From: Methanobacterium sp. UBA294
GTDB lineage: Archaea; Methanobacteriota; Methanobacteria; Methanobacteriales; Methanobacteriaceae
Assembly (NCBI GenBank): GCA_002494495.1
Contig: DACB01000006.1
Span: 1 to 64,000 of the forward strand
Direction: 5' to 3'
DNA length: 64,000 nt
Positions 35,957 through 45,027 of the stretch are shown here, piece after piece; position 1 is the first letter of the stretch, and each line of letters opens with the position of its first letter. The notes beneath the pieces are model-generated. The model ran no database searches. It had not been told where the DNA came from and worked only from the letters and a program-made list of their open reading frames with translations. Both the position numbers and the translations under genes were made by a program.

Positions 35957-36399
35957 TAGTCTGCCTCCTTCTGTATTAAGCGTATTTGATCGCCTTTAAC
36001 TGTTACGGGTATTGGAACTGCGGCTTCTATAAGTTCTAAAACCACATCTTCCTTGGATTCATCTATCCTAACTACTTTGGCCTTTTCTCCCTTGAAGGGT
36101 CCGGATATTAACTCCACGATACTTCCTTTTTTAATGGAAGCAATTATTGGTTCTGGGTTTAAGAAGTTTTGCACTTCTTCATAGGGTATTTGTCCTTCTA
36201 TAGCACCCTTCATATGGGGAACCTTAAAGGCAGGATTCTGCATATCTATTTTACCTGAAGATTCCACCAAAATGTATCCCCTTAAACTTTCAGGGACAAG
36301 AATGGAGTTAACTTCAAGATCACTATTTTTAACGTTCCTGGCTATGATCCGGGCCACATTCTTTTCTTGGCCAACCAAAGTTCTTATTGCGTAAATCAC
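35956..36399 (-). CDS. spt5: Transcription elongation factor Spt5 (NusG)
   Basis: Archaeal Spt5 has a NGN domain (IYAIRTLVGQEKNVARIIA) and a KOW domain near residues 90-140 (GSIVELISGPFKGEKAKVVRIDE). From the GTG at 36399 it has 147 residues; another GTG at 36408 is part of the GTGAT site. It binds RNA polymerase across the clamp and promotes processivity with Spt4. It is placed after secE, as usual in archaea. Confidence 0.95.
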   Translation of the reverse strand: MIYAIRTLVGQEKNVARIIARNVKNSDLEVNSILVPESLRGYILVESSGKIDMQNPAFKVPHMKGAIEGQIPYEEVQNFLNPEPIIASIKKGSIVELISGPFKGEKAKVVRIDESKEDVVLELIEAAVPIPVTVKGDQIRLIQKEAD

Positions 36400-36564
36400 A
36401 ATTATCACATACCAAATGGGAATTTAAATAATTTGTACATTAAATATTTTAAATTTTATTATTATTATACTAATTTGATAAAAATGTCGAAAAGTTAGAA
36501 GTTATTAATAAAATTTTGCTGTTATATTTTAAAACTTAATTATTATTGATTAACTCCATCTAAT

Positions 36565-36750
36565 TCATAGGTAACCAAGTAGTTGAACTACTATACTTAT
36601 AACAAAACCTATAACACCTATAACTATTATTCCCAGTCCTGTTATTTTGGAAACATTGATAAACTCCTCTCTATCTGGTCTTTTAGACACTCTTAGAACT
36701 CTCTGGTTCATTTTAATAAATCGAACAATGGATTCTTTGTTTAATTTCAT
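36565..36750 (-). CDS. secE: SecE, preprotein translocase subunit gamma
   Basis: The protein is 61 residues from the ATG at 36750, with a single membrane helix in its last 30 residues (GLGIIVIGVIGFVISIVVQLLGYL) and a basic amphipathic helix before it (MKLNKESIVRFIKMNQRVLRVSKRP... shortened). These match Sec61 gamma. The ATG at 36816 would add 22 residues unlike the family. An AGGT motif precedes the chosen start. It forms the SecYEG channel with SecY and SecG. Confidence 0.9.
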   Translation of the reverse strand: MKLNKESIVRFIKMNQRVLRVSKRPDREEFINVSKITGLGIIVIGVIGFVISIVVQLLGYL

Positions 36751-36882
36751 AAAAATACCTGCTCTAGTTAATTCATTAATAAAATAAGAATTAAAAAATT
36801 TAGAGATAGATAACAATAGCTTACTTTTAGGATTTATAAACTTTTCCCTTAATAGAGATGGTATACCCTAAAGTCAATACTT

Positions 36883-36916
36883 GCAAGAGGGATATATCCA
36901 GCAAGAGGATATATCC
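36883..36916. repeat. Two tandem copies of a palindromic repeat between ftsZ and secE
   Basis: GCAAGAGGGATATATCCA at 36883-36900 is followed directly by GCAAGAGGATATATCC at 36901-36916. Each holds the self-complementary GGATATATCC. On the minus strand the units lie after the ftsZ stop and before the secE start. Confidence 0.8.
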
Positions 36917-36957
36917 TTATTTCCCTCACCAGCCTTCAACTTCTCAGAAGGACTTGA

Positions 36958-38106
36958 TTAAAAAACACCGTCGATAAACTCTTCTAAAGCAGATTCAGAA
37001 ACGGAATCTTTGGTTTTTTCTTCGATGAACTCTTTTTCACCAGGCATGCCAAATATGTGGGGGGAGTGTACACCTGCTACTACAATTGTAGTGCGTATTA
37101 TGTTATCCAGGTCTTCCTGGATCTGGGTACCCCAGATTATGTTGGCATCAGGATCTAATTCATCGGCTACAATCTGCACAACTTTTTCAGCTTCCTGTAG
37201 GGTCAGATCTGAGCTTCCAGATATGTTTATAAGTGCTCCTTTGGCATTCGATATATCCAGATCTAACAGGGGACTGTTCAATGCTTCATGTACAGATTCT
37301 ATAGCTCTGTCACCTGAATCTGATTCACCCATTCCAATCATGGCCATTCCAGAGCCCTTCATTATACTTCGAATGTCTGCGAAGTCCAAGCTCACCAGAC
37401 CAGGTTTGGTTATCAGTTCAGTTATTCCTTTTACTGCTCTTCCTAATAGTTCGTCTGCTACCATAAAAGCCTTGTTTATTGGTAAGTTGGGAGCTACCTC
37501 AAGAAGCTTGTCATTTGGTATTACTATCACTGTGTCAGCTGCATTTTGTAATTTTTCAAGGCCTTTTTCTGCGTTTTCACGCCTTTGAAGACCTTCAGCA
37601 CTGAAAGGCATGGTGGCCACGGCTATAGTTAAAGCACCGATCTTTTTGGATAGTTTGGATATCACTGGAGCTGAACCTGTTCCAGTTCCACCTCCCAGTC
37701 CACAGGTTACGAAGACCATGTCGGCACCATCGAGTTTTTCCCTGATTAAATCTTCGCTTTCTTCTGCACTTTCTTCTCCAACTTCTGGTTTGCCGCCAGC
37801 ACCTAATCCACCACATTTTTCACGGCCGATTAAAATTTTCTGATTGGCATTTGAGTAAAAAAGGTCTTGTGCATCGGTGTTAACTGAAATAGTCGCTGCA
37901 CCTTCTACACCGATTTCGGTTAATCTGGAAACAGTGTTGTTCCCAGCCCCCCCTGTACCGATGACGAATATTTTTGCCCTGCTTCTCTTTATGATATCTT
38001 CGAGTTCTCTGTCTATGTTGTTCTCATCTGAAATCTGCTCTGGAACTGCAGATTTTCCCCTTCTTTTTTCCGATTCTTTTATGGTATTGTTTATAAGAGA
38101 TTTCAA
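36958..38106 (-). CDS. ftsZ: Cell division GTPase FtsZ
   Basis: The 382-residue protein has the tubulin/FtsZ GTPase fold. The first nucleotide loop GTGGAGNNTVSRL is at about residues 50-62, the tubulin signature GLGGGTGTGSAPVI at 137-149, and NAD(A/T) loops follow. It polymerises into the cytokinetic ring. The N-terminus of about 40 residues is charged and the C-terminus has an acidic tail, EFIDGVF, for membrane partners. It is upstream of secE on the same strand, an arrangement usual for methanogens. Confidence 0.97.
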   Translation of the reverse strand: MKSLINNTIKESEKRRGKSAVPEQISDENNIDRELEDIIKRSRAKIFVIGTGGAGNNTVSRLTEIGVEGAATISVNTDAQDLFYSNANQKILIGREKCGGLGAGGKPEVGEESAEESEDLIREKLDGADMVFVTCGLGGGTGTGSAPVISKLSKKIGALTIAVATMPFSAEGLQRRENAEKGLEKLQNAADTVIVIPNDKLLEVAPNLPINKAFMVADELLGRAVKGITELITKPGLVSLDFADIRSIMKGSGMAMIGMGESDSGDRAIESVHEALNSPLLDLDISNAKGALINISGSSDLTLQEAEKVVQIVADELDPDANIIWGTQIQEDLDNIIRTTIVVAGVHSPHIFGMPGEKEFIEEKTKDSVSESALEEFIDGVF

Positions 38107-38332
38107 TTCTTACCCCCACTGCTATTGTTACTAATCTTAATTGTGTTATTGTAATAACTTATATTTAAAAGCAACGGTTTTTTCACTAATAATTCCCCAC
38201 CATACATAGAATTTTTACTTTTAATTTAATAATCTCATCAACTCATAAGCATGAAGTAATTTTGAACCTATAAATTTCACTATATTACCATATGAAGATG
38301 TATGTTAAAAATGATGTCAATAAGGGTCTGAT

Positions 38333-38896
38333 TTAAGGTCGGGGCATGGCGATGATCTCATGGATCCTCATATCAAAGAAGTTTCCCTGATGGGTGGCCT
38401 TTAAAACTATCGCAGTATCTACTCCTGTTCCGGTTCCTCCGATGGCTATTATCTCTGAATCAGTTGGAAGTAATCCCCCATCTGCGGCCATAATACTTAT
38501 TTCTACACAAACCTTAATTCCCTGGGAAAACATACGTAGTGTCTCCGCTACAATTTCTACAGGAGTAACACCTTTAAATTTGTTACTAATGCCCCTACCG
38601 ACACCACTGAGGGCGTGGGAACTTGTGTAGGTTGGAATATCTAAGTCTTTTAATTTTTTTTCATTTTCCTGCGTTATCTCCAGTTCATCCCCTCCCCTGA
38701 AACCGGCATGATGGGTTACGTTAATTATATGGGCATTATTTATCTTTTCACCTAATTTTACCGCTGAATTTCCAGTGGCAGATGCTATGACGATGTATTC
38801 TATACCTAATTCATTTTTCCTTTCTTTAACTAGATCAATAACTTTATTGGTATTTTCTTTTCCCGGATTTTCAAAGTAATGGATAGTTTTTTCCAT
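38333..38896 (-). CDS. Stand-alone pyruvate-kinase alpha/beta (C-terminal) domain protein
   Basis: This 187-residue protein has the fold of the pyruvate kinase C-terminal domain without the catalytic TIM barrel. IVIASATGNSAVKLGEKI near residues 36-53 and IIAIGGTGTGVDTAIVLKA near 148-166 match the family in archaea. It therefore cannot be pyruvate kinase; a ligand-binding or regulatory role is likely. AGGAGGG precedes the ATG. The neighbours (FtsZ, ComA) give no hint. Confidence 0.8.
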   Translation of the reverse strand: MEKTIHYFENPGKENTNKVIDLVKERKNELGIEYIVIASATGNSAVKLGEKINNAHIINVTHHAGFRGGDELEITQENEKKLKDLDIPTYTSSHALSGVGRGISNKFKGVTPVEIVAETLRMFSQGIKVCVEISIMAADGGLLPTDSEIIAIGGTGTGVDTAIVLKATHQGNFFDMRIHEIIAMPRP

Positions 38897-39162
38897 ATTT
38901 AACCCTCCTTGGAATCTTCTTTTTATTTAATAATTTTTAGGGGATACATTAACTTATATTTAATCCACAAATTTAGACGGAAAAAATAAAGATTCTTCCA
39001 AAATTTTTTTAAATATTAGGATAGATATTAAAATAGGTTAGATATTAAATTTTAAAAAATATTGGGGTAACAAAATATTACAACAAAAATTAACCTAAAT
39101 AACTGAAAATATAATATTAGAATATTAAAACGATGATAAAAAATGGAGTTGAAGCTGATTTC

Positions 39163-39936
39163 ATGAATGCATTTAATTTTTTAACACAAGGAAGGGATAG
39201 AAAACCTGGAGAAGGACTGACAATGATGTTAGATAAGGGTATTGGTCCGGTATCTTTAATAGATTTTCTAGAACTATCCGCTGACTACGTGGACATGGCC
39301 AAGTTTGGCTGGGGAACATGTGCCATAAAGGATAGAGATTTAGTTAAAGAAAAAACTGAAATATACAGTTCATACGATGTAATTCCCTATCCCGGGGGGA
39401 CTTTATTTGAAATAGCCTACCTCCAAAATAAGGTAGATGAATTCTTGGATGAAGCTTATGAGCTTGGATTTGAGGCTATAGAATTATCAGATGGAACTAT
39501 AAACATTGATAAGGCCGATAGAGGGGAATTAATCGGCATAGTTAAGGATTTTGGTTTTAGGATCATCACCGAGGTTGGAAAGAAGGACCCCACTGAAGAT
39601 CAAAAATTATCCACAGAAAAACGGATTGAAATGGTGAAATTTGACTTAGATGCTGGTGCCTATAAAGTCCTCATTGAAGGGAGAGAAGGAGGTAAAGGCA
39701 TTGGCATATACGATGATAAAGGAAAGGTCAAAGACCATGTTGTGGACCAAATATCTCAAAAAGTAGATACAAAAAATCTAATCTGGGAAGCCCCCCAAAA
39801 AGACCAGCAAGTTTACTTCATACTTAAATTCGGCCCTAACGTTAATTTGGGAAACATTGCACTGGAAGAGATAATATCTCTGGAAACGCTGCGGCAAGGT
39901 CTTAGAGGAGATACTTTGGGAAAAGTTAAAATTTAA
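39163..39936 (+). CDS. comA: Phosphosulfolactate synthase ComA
   Basis: The 257-residue TIM-barrel enzyme adds sulfite to phosphoenolpyruvate, giving phosphosulfolactate, the first committed step of coenzyme M synthesis. Conserved stretches include MMLDKGIGPVSLIDFLE, VDMAKFGWGTCAIKDRDLV, PYPGGTLFEIAY, ELSDGTINI, ITEVGKKDP, IEGREGGKGIGIYD and the end SLETLRQGLRGDTLGKV. I take the ATG at 39163, which aligns with Methanocaldococcus ComA; an upstream ATG at 39133 would add 10 residues. Confidence 0.95.
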   Translation: MNAFNFLTQGRDRKPGEGLTMMLDKGIGPVSLIDFLELSADYVDMAKFGWGTCAIKDRDLVKEKTEIYSSYDVIPYPGGTLFEIAYLQNKVDEFLDEAYELGFEAIELSDGTINIDKADRGELIGIVKDFGFRIITEVGKKDPTEDQKLSTEKRIEMVKFDLDAGAYKVLIEGREGGKGIGIYDDKGKVKDHVVDQISQKVDTKNLIWEAPQKDQQVYFILKFGPNVNLGNIALEEIISLETLRQGLRGDTLGKVKI

Positions 39937-40105
39937 GTTATCCTATAAATTAGTTCATCTCTTAAATATCTAATTATTTAATACTAATTTTTCCAGTTAT
40001 GGGCAGATTTATCCTTAAATGAGAGAATTCAAAGAAAATTTTTAAAAACACTTGAATATTTTCATAATTTGACCTTTTATTAACATAATTCACTCCAAAG
40101 ATATC

Positions 40106-40939
40106 ATGAATGAATACAAAATAATCCCAGTCATCACGGATTACATAAAACCAGGAGAATCCTATGATTCCATCATTGATCAATCCTCAAAATATCTGAA
40201 GGATGGGGATTTCCTGGTAATTTCTGAAACACCCATAGCAATTTCCCAGGGTAGAATTGTGGATGAAAAAAACTTTAAACCTTCACTAGTTGCCGTATTA
40301 CTTGCAGATGTATGGGCCAAATATCTATGGGGATACATTCTGGGACCGATATTTCGAATAAAAAGTAGAACAATACAGAATCTAAAAAAGTTACCTAAAG
40401 AAGCTAGAAATCATAAACAGCTAATTTTAGATTATTATGGATATAAACATGCCCTGAAGCCTGCATCAGAAGCAGGAGTCGATTTGAGTAATGTACCTGG
40501 AAGCAGTGTATGCCTCCTACCTGAAGATCCAGAGTGCGTGGTGGCAGACATAAGTGCAAAAATCATATCCAACTATAATAAGGATGTTACAGTAGTCATT
40601 GTTGATACAGATGTTACATATCAACTTAGAGGGACTAAATTTACATCAATTCCCATAGCCATGCCAGGTATAAAGAAGAATCTAGGTATATTTGCTTATA
40701 TGCTAGGGAGAATTGGAAAAGTTAAGGGACCAACTCCGCTGGCAGTATCTAATGATGAGGATGCTGATAAAATCATTAAAATAGCAAAAATAGCAGAGGA
40801 TTACCAAAAAGAGAAGGAGATCAGTATGGCTACAGTTTATGATATGACGGAAACATTCAATGAGGATATAACCGGAGTTACCATCGAGATGTTGGAATCT
40901 GTGGAACATGCCCCTGCGGTTATTGTCAGGAAGAGATGA
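40106..40939 (+). CDS. F420-0:gamma-glutamyl ligase-like protein (CofE paralog)
   Basis: This 277-residue protein resembles the family of CofE, the enzyme that adds glutamates to coenzyme F420. The N-terminus KIIPVITDYIKPGESY and the segment FLVISETPIAISQGRIV match a second, divergent group that is about as long as CofE and common in methanogens. VVIVDTDVTYQL near residue 170 and GPTPLAVSNDEDADKI near 210 are typical. The true substrate is unknown. A dedicated cofE is presumably elsewhere. Confidence 0.8.
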   Translation: MNEYKIIPVITDYIKPGESYDSIIDQSSKYLKDGDFLVISETPIAISQGRIVDEKNFKPSLVAVLLADVWAKYLWGYILGPIFRIKSRTIQNLKKLPKEARNHKQLILDYYGYKHALKPASEAGVDLSNVPGSSVCLLPEDPECVVADISAKIISNYNKDVTVVIVDTDVTYQLRGTKFTSIPIAMPGIKKNLGIFAYMLGRIGKVKGPTPLAVSNDEDADKIIKIAKIAEDYQKEKEISMATVYDMTETFNEDITGVTIEMLESVEHAPAVIVRKR

Positions 40940-41254
40940 TGTTTTAATCTTAAAGGGTGTAAAATATTGTTATATGATGGTAACTATTATTTCACAATGG
41001 TACAACATGTTTACAAAGATATAAATACCATCCTGATCATATAATATGTATAGATAAGAGGTAGTTTTAAGGTCATTGTAGAGTTTGAAAATTTATTTAA
41101 TTCAATTTAGTATTATAAATAAATCAAAGAACTTAATTTATTCTTGCTTTTTCAGTATTGGCCGGCCTTTTATAATGGAATTATAAAATTTGAATTTGAT
41201 AAGAATAAAACTAAATACAAATTAATAGAGTCTACTAAAACAGGGAGGAATAAA
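40940..41254. other. Intergenic region upstream of tfe
   Basis: About 315 bases without a credible gene. It holds a possible TATA element with flanking purines near 41018-41030 (AAAGATATAAATACC). GATGGTA near 40976 and TACCATC near 41027 form a weak inverted pair with a long gap. The tfe gene's GGGAGG RBS is at its end. Confidence 0.5.
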
Positions 41255-41743
41255 ATGTTTAACGACGTAGCAGTACAGGAAATTCTTACTAACATAACTA
41301 ACGATGAAGAAAATAGTTTTCCCATCATTAAGTGCATGTTAGATGGTAAAACCACTGATGAAGAGATAGCTGAGGTTGCAGAAATCAGGCTCAACATCGT
41401 AAGGAGAGTCCTATACAAGCTTTACGATGCAGGAATTGCCAGTTACAAGAGGAGTAAAGATCCAGAAACACAATGGTACACCTACAACTGGACTTTTGAA
41501 GAGAAAAAGGTATTCGAAATTTTAGACGAAAAATATGAAAAGATCTCCAAGGAACTAAACGACTCGCTGGAATATGAAGAAGGAAACATGTTCTTCATAT
41601 GTAAAAACAATGAACATAGATATAATTTCGAAGAAGCCTCTGAAAATAACTTCACCTGCGGAGAATGTGGATCCCCACTAGAATATCAGGACAACTCCGT
41701 CATAATAGATGAATTAAAAGAATTAAAAGATAGAATCAATTAA
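41255..41743 (+). CDS. tfe: Transcription initiation factor E, alpha subunit (TFE)
   Basis: The 162-residue protein begins at the ATG at 41255, seven bases after GGGAGG. It has a winged helix (residues 5-85) with the usual AEIRLNIVRRVLYKLYDAGIA, then a coiled stretch and a C-terminal zinc ribbon. TFE helps open the promoter by stabilising the melted complex. The ribbon has Cys116, Cys135 and Cys138, but the position where a second Cys is expected holds Glu120, with His121 next to it. Its zinc binding may therefore be altered or use His. Confidence 0.93.
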   Translation: MFNDVAVQEILTNITNDEENSFPIIKCMLDGKTTDEEIAEVAEIRLNIVRRVLYKLYDAGIASYKRSKDPETQWYTYNWTFEEKKVFEILDEKYEKISKELNDSLEYEEGNMFFICKNNEHRYNFEEASENNFTCGECGSPLEYQDNSVIIDELKELKDRIN

Positions 41744-41827
41744 TTCGAAAAACCTAATTCTTTTTCCATATCTCTTTAGAACTATTTCATTGATATGGTG
41801 CTTTTTAATTTTACTTGAGGGGAATAA

Positions 41828-42307
41828 TTGAATCTTAATCTATTAGAAGATTTAAAATCATCATCCCCATACATAATTAAACATTCTGAAGCTGTATTAG
41901 CTAAAGCTTTAAAGATAGCTAATAATTTTGATGTAGATTTAAAAACACTCCATGCCGGGGCACTCTTTCATGATGTGGGGCGAACTAAAACCCAGGGAAT
42001 TCGCCATGCAATAGAGGGAGCGAAGATTTTAAGAGAGAACAATTTCAAACCAGAAGTGGTAAGGATTGCGGAAGTGCACATCGGCGCAGGAATACCGCGG
42101 AGCGAAGCAAATGATCTGGGACTGCCCTGCCAAGATTATATGCCTGTAACCTTAGAAGAAAAGATTGTAGCCCATGCAGATAACCTGATACATGGTACCC
42201 GGGAAGTTTCCCTAGAATTTGTAGTGGAGAAATGGGAAAGTAGAATGGGAAAAAATCATCCCTCCATTTCTAGACTCAGGAAACTCCATGAAGAGCTGAT
42301 TATATAA
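41828..42307 (+). CDS. HD-domain (HDIG) protein, TIGR00295-like
   Basis: The 159-residue protein begins with TTG after GAGGGGAA. HD residues are HSEAV (His19), AGALFHDVGR (His/Asp near 48-49), HAIEGAKIL and the later HADNLIHG (His/Asp near 117-118). They bind metal for a phosphohydrolase. The family is archaeal, HDIG type, and close to nucleotide or cyclic nucleotide hydrolases; the substrate is unknown. The tfuA gene follows 78 bases later. Confidence 0.85.
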   Translation: MNLNLLEDLKSSSPYIIKHSEAVLAKALKIANNFDVDLKTLHAGALFHDVGRTKTQGIRHAIEGAKILRENNFKPEVVRIAEVHIGAGIPRSEANDLGLPCQDYMPVTLEEKIVAHADNLIHGTREVSLEFVVEKWESRMGKNHPSISRLRKLHEELII

Positions 42308-42385
42308 TTTGTGTCCAATTTTATGAATTAAAAGGGTAGATAATTAATAATACGATTAATTAAATAAGAATTAGGAGCAGTCCAG

Positions 42386-43042
42386 ATGGAAAATCAAATT
42401 ATAATATTTACCGGACCTTCACTCAACCATAAAGAGGCCAAGAAAATTTTAGATGCTGATTACCGCCCACCTGTGGGTAGAGATGATATACTATGGGCAT
42501 TAAAGGATAAACCAAAGGTAATTGGAGTTATTGACGGTGTTTTCCATCAGAGACCAGCTGTATCTCACAAGGAACTCCTAAGGGCCCTTGAGTCCGGGGT
42601 GGAAGTAGTTGGAGGATCAAGTATGGGGGCTTTGAGGGCTTCTGAACTGGATGATATGGGAATGATTGGTGTGGGATGGGTATATAAAGCGTATAAAACT
42701 GGCCAAATAGAATCAGATGATGATGTGGCCCTGATATTTAACCCCGAAACAGGAGAACAACACTCAGAAGCACTTATCACCATGAACTACAACTTCAAAA
42801 TGGCCTGCAAAAAAGGCATCATATCCACAGAAGATTTAGATGAACTGAACACTACAGCCAAAAGGATATTCTACCCTAAAAGGACCTATAAATCAGTTAT
42901 AATGAAATCAGGGCTTGATTCAAATAAAAAAGATATTTTAATGGATTATATTGATGAAAAAGGAATTGATATCAAGAGGGAAGATGCACTCTTAGTTTTA
43001 AAGTACATAAAAGAGAATTTATTGGATGAACAAACTATTTGA
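42386..43042 (+). CDS. tfuA: TfuA-family McrA-glycine thioamidation protein
   Basis: The 218-residue TfuA protein helps YcaO exchange the backbone oxygen of a conserved McrA glycine for sulfur, giving thioglycine in methyl-coenzyme M reductase. Features: IIIFTGPSLNHKEA at the N-terminus, PVGRDDIL near residue 29, VIDGVFHQRPAVSHKELL around 48-65, GGSSMGALRASEL near 75-87, and a helical C-terminus. AGGAG precedes the ATG. No ycaO is in the window. The larE-like sulfur transferase lies 28 bases downstream of it. Confidence 0.92.
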   Translation: MENQIIIFTGPSLNHKEAKKILDADYRPPVGRDDILWALKDKPKVIGVIDGVFHQRPAVSHKELLRALESGVEVVGGSSMGALRASELDDMGMIGVGWVYKAYKTGQIESDDDVALIFNPETGEQHSEALITMNYNFKMACKKGIISTEDLDELNTTAKRIFYPKRTYKSVIMKSGLDSNKKDILMDYIDEKGIDIKREDALLVLKYIKENLLDEQTI

Positions 43043-43070
43043 GTGTAGATGGTGAAGTGGACTGATCATC

Positions 43071-44123
43071 TTGGAATTGGAACAGAAACTGGACAAAGTA
43101 AGGAACTGCCTGAGGGATAAGAAGGTAGTGGTAGCTTTCTCTGGAGGGGCCGACAGCACGTTGCTGGCCAAACTAGCCTATAAATCAGCCTCTGAAGCTG
43201 TAGCAGTTACAGTTGATAATGGAGTTCAACCAAAAAACTTCATTGAAAAAGCTCGCAAAATTGCAGGAGAAATAGGAATACCACATGAAGTGTTAACAGA
43301 GAACTTCTTAAAAGACGAGTTATTTAGATCTAATTCCAAACAAAGATGTTACATCTGTAGAAATAGGATGTACACTTTACTGGAAAAGTATGCAAAGGAA
43401 AATGGTTTCCAATCAATCGCTGACGGCACCAACATAAGTGATTTATTAGAAGATCGTCCAGGAATCATGGTGAATTACGAAAAAAATGTATTAACACCCC
43501 TGATATACGCTGGAATTACAGCAGATGAAGTTAGGCAAATACTGAAAGATTTAAATCTGGATTATTCTCAGTCAACAACCTGTTACGCAACCAGAATTCC
43601 AACTGGTACAGAACTCACCACTAAGAAGATCAACAGGATCGAATATGCAGAGTTCCTGATCCAAAACATCACGGGTCTAGAAGTAGTCAGGGTGAGGGAA
43701 GACGATGGAGAAGCGTGTATTGAAATATCTGATGTAGATAAACTCTTAAACATATCCATTTTAAATCATATAAACTCTGAACTCAATGCTGTAGGGTTTA
43801 GGAAAATTTTACTCGATGTAACAGCATATGGTGCTTCCAGTAAAGAACTGGTTCTCTATAAGCCCTGCAGGGATGAGGCGGATAAAATAATGTTTGAAAC
43901 AGAGCTCCCCTATCTGATCGACATCCAGGAAACCTGCAATGAACTGGAAAACTTAGGGAAAGTTAAATGTTCAACCAAGATGGGTGTGGCCATGGTAGAA
44001 CTGGATGAATGTAATATTACCATCTTTAAAAAAGGTAAAATCGTAGCTAGACGGGTTAATGATAAGGATACTGCCCAGCAATTAATGATGAAATTATTAC
44101 CACTTATAAGGAGAGTTATTTAA
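43071..44123 (+). CDS. LarE-type sacrificial sulfur transferase / PP-loop ATPase, with C-terminal extension
   Basis: This 350-residue protein has a PP-loop, SGGADST, at residues 24-30. Cys171 (TTCYATRIPTG) lies where the sacrificial cysteine of LarE is found, and Cys93 and Cys96 (QRCYICRNR) add a pair found in cluster-binding forms. LarE gives sulfur to a substrate acid. At about 350 residues it is about 75 longer than usual; the extra C-terminal domain (from about 275) has CNELENLGKVKCS and a hairpin-like KKGKIVARR stretch. It starts with TTG and a weak RBS. Location after tfuA suggests a link to McrA sulfur chemistry. Confidence 0.85.
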   Translation: MELEQKLDKVRNCLRDKKVVVAFSGGADSTLLAKLAYKSASEAVAVTVDNGVQPKNFIEKARKIAGEIGIPHEVLTENFLKDELFRSNSKQRCYICRNRMYTLLEKYAKENGFQSIADGTNISDLLEDRPGIMVNYEKNVLTPLIYAGITADEVRQILKDLNLDYSQSTTCYATRIPTGTELTTKKINRIEYAEFLIQNITGLEVVRVREDDGEACIEISDVDKLLNISILNHINSELNAVGFRKILLDVTAYGASSKELVLYKPCRDEADKIMFETELPYLIDIQETCNELENLGKVKCSTKMGVAMVELDECNITIFKKGKIVARRVNDKDTAQQLMMKLLPLIRRVI

Positions 44124-44170
44124 GTAAATTATTTTTCATAATGATAACCTAATTATTTTATTTTTAAAAT

Positions 44171-44965
44171 CTACTTTCTTTCAAGATTGATCACGATGAT
44201 CTGAGGGCGAGCAAAGAATCTCATAGGGAGTCCTGTGGTGCCGATCCCATTACTTACAATTAATCTACTGTTATCCTCCTTGAATACACCGGACGCGTAT
44301 TTTTTTCCATTTTCAGGGAGTACAGGTGTCCAGATACCGAAGAATGTCATCTGTCCACCGTGAGTATGTCCAGATAGAACCAAATCCACTCTGGATTTAT
44401 CTAATTCTGAAAAATAATCTGGTTCATGTTTCAACAAAATAACAAAATCATCGGTACCTGCATTGCCTATTGCAACTTCAGGACTCTGTCGGTCATTTTC
44501 TGCTCCAATTCCACCTATCCTTATTCTGCCTTCGTTGTTTCCAACCCAATCACCTAGATTACCAATATCATTGATTGTCGCTGAATTTTTTAATGCCTCC
44601 CATGAATAATGCTGTGGGTCAGAATTTCCAAGCACAGCATAGACACCTAATGGTGCGTTCAGTTTGGATAATGAAGTGATGGTAGAATTTATGTGGGTGT
44701 CTTCGCCACTCACATAATCTCCTCCTAGTAAAACCAGATCTGGATTCATGGCGTTTACCTGGCTCACCATATTGTCTAACCTTTCCTGTCTATAGTATGG
44801 GCCGGCATGGATATCACACAAAAATACAATTTTTTTACCATGAAAATTGGGAGGTATCTGGTCAGATTCAATGGTGATCTCCTTAGTTTCCACCCAATAG
44901 GGTTCGATGAACATATAACCTACTAACAAGAAGATAATTAATATGATTATTGCTGATTTGTTCAT
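44171..44965 (-). CDS. Membrane-anchored metallophosphoesterase (YkuE-like)
   Basis: The 264-residue protein has an N-terminal hydrophobic anchor (residues 3-22) and a calcineurin-type phosphoesterase domain. Metal motifs are in order: FLCDIHAG near residue 50, LLGGDYVSG near 80, VLGNSDPQHY near 113 (an altered GNHD/E), LLKHEPDYF near 176 and LSGHTHGGQMT near 195. It would hydrolyse phosphoesters outside or at the membrane, perhaps of lipids like LpxH/YkuE. No RBS is seen before the ATG. Confidence 0.88.
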   Translation of the reverse strand: MNKSAIIILIIFLLVGYMFIEPYWVETKEITIESDQIPPNFHGKKIVFLCDIHAGPYYRQERLDNMVSQVNAMNPDLVLLGGDYVSGEDTHINSTITSLSKLNAPLGVYAVLGNSDPQHYSWEALKNSATINDIGNLGDWVGNNEGRIRIGGIGAENDRQSPEVAIGNAGTDDFVILLKHEPDYFSELDKSRVDLVLSGHTHGGQMTFFGIWTPVLPENGKKYASGVFKEDNSRLIVSNGIGTTGLPMRFFARPQIIVINLERK

Positions 44966-45027
44966 GATATCTGTAAATTCAATTAAAATTAAAAAGTAAA
45001 AATAAATATTAAAGATGGTGGGGTGGT

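Noticed and set aside
37010..37588. Plus-strand frame opposite FtsZ
   Set aside because: Its reverse complement is the conserved FtsZ sequence and it shows no domain.
38107..38332. Small RNA between ftsZ and the pyruvate-kinase-like gene
   Set aside because: No stable stem or conserved box was seen.
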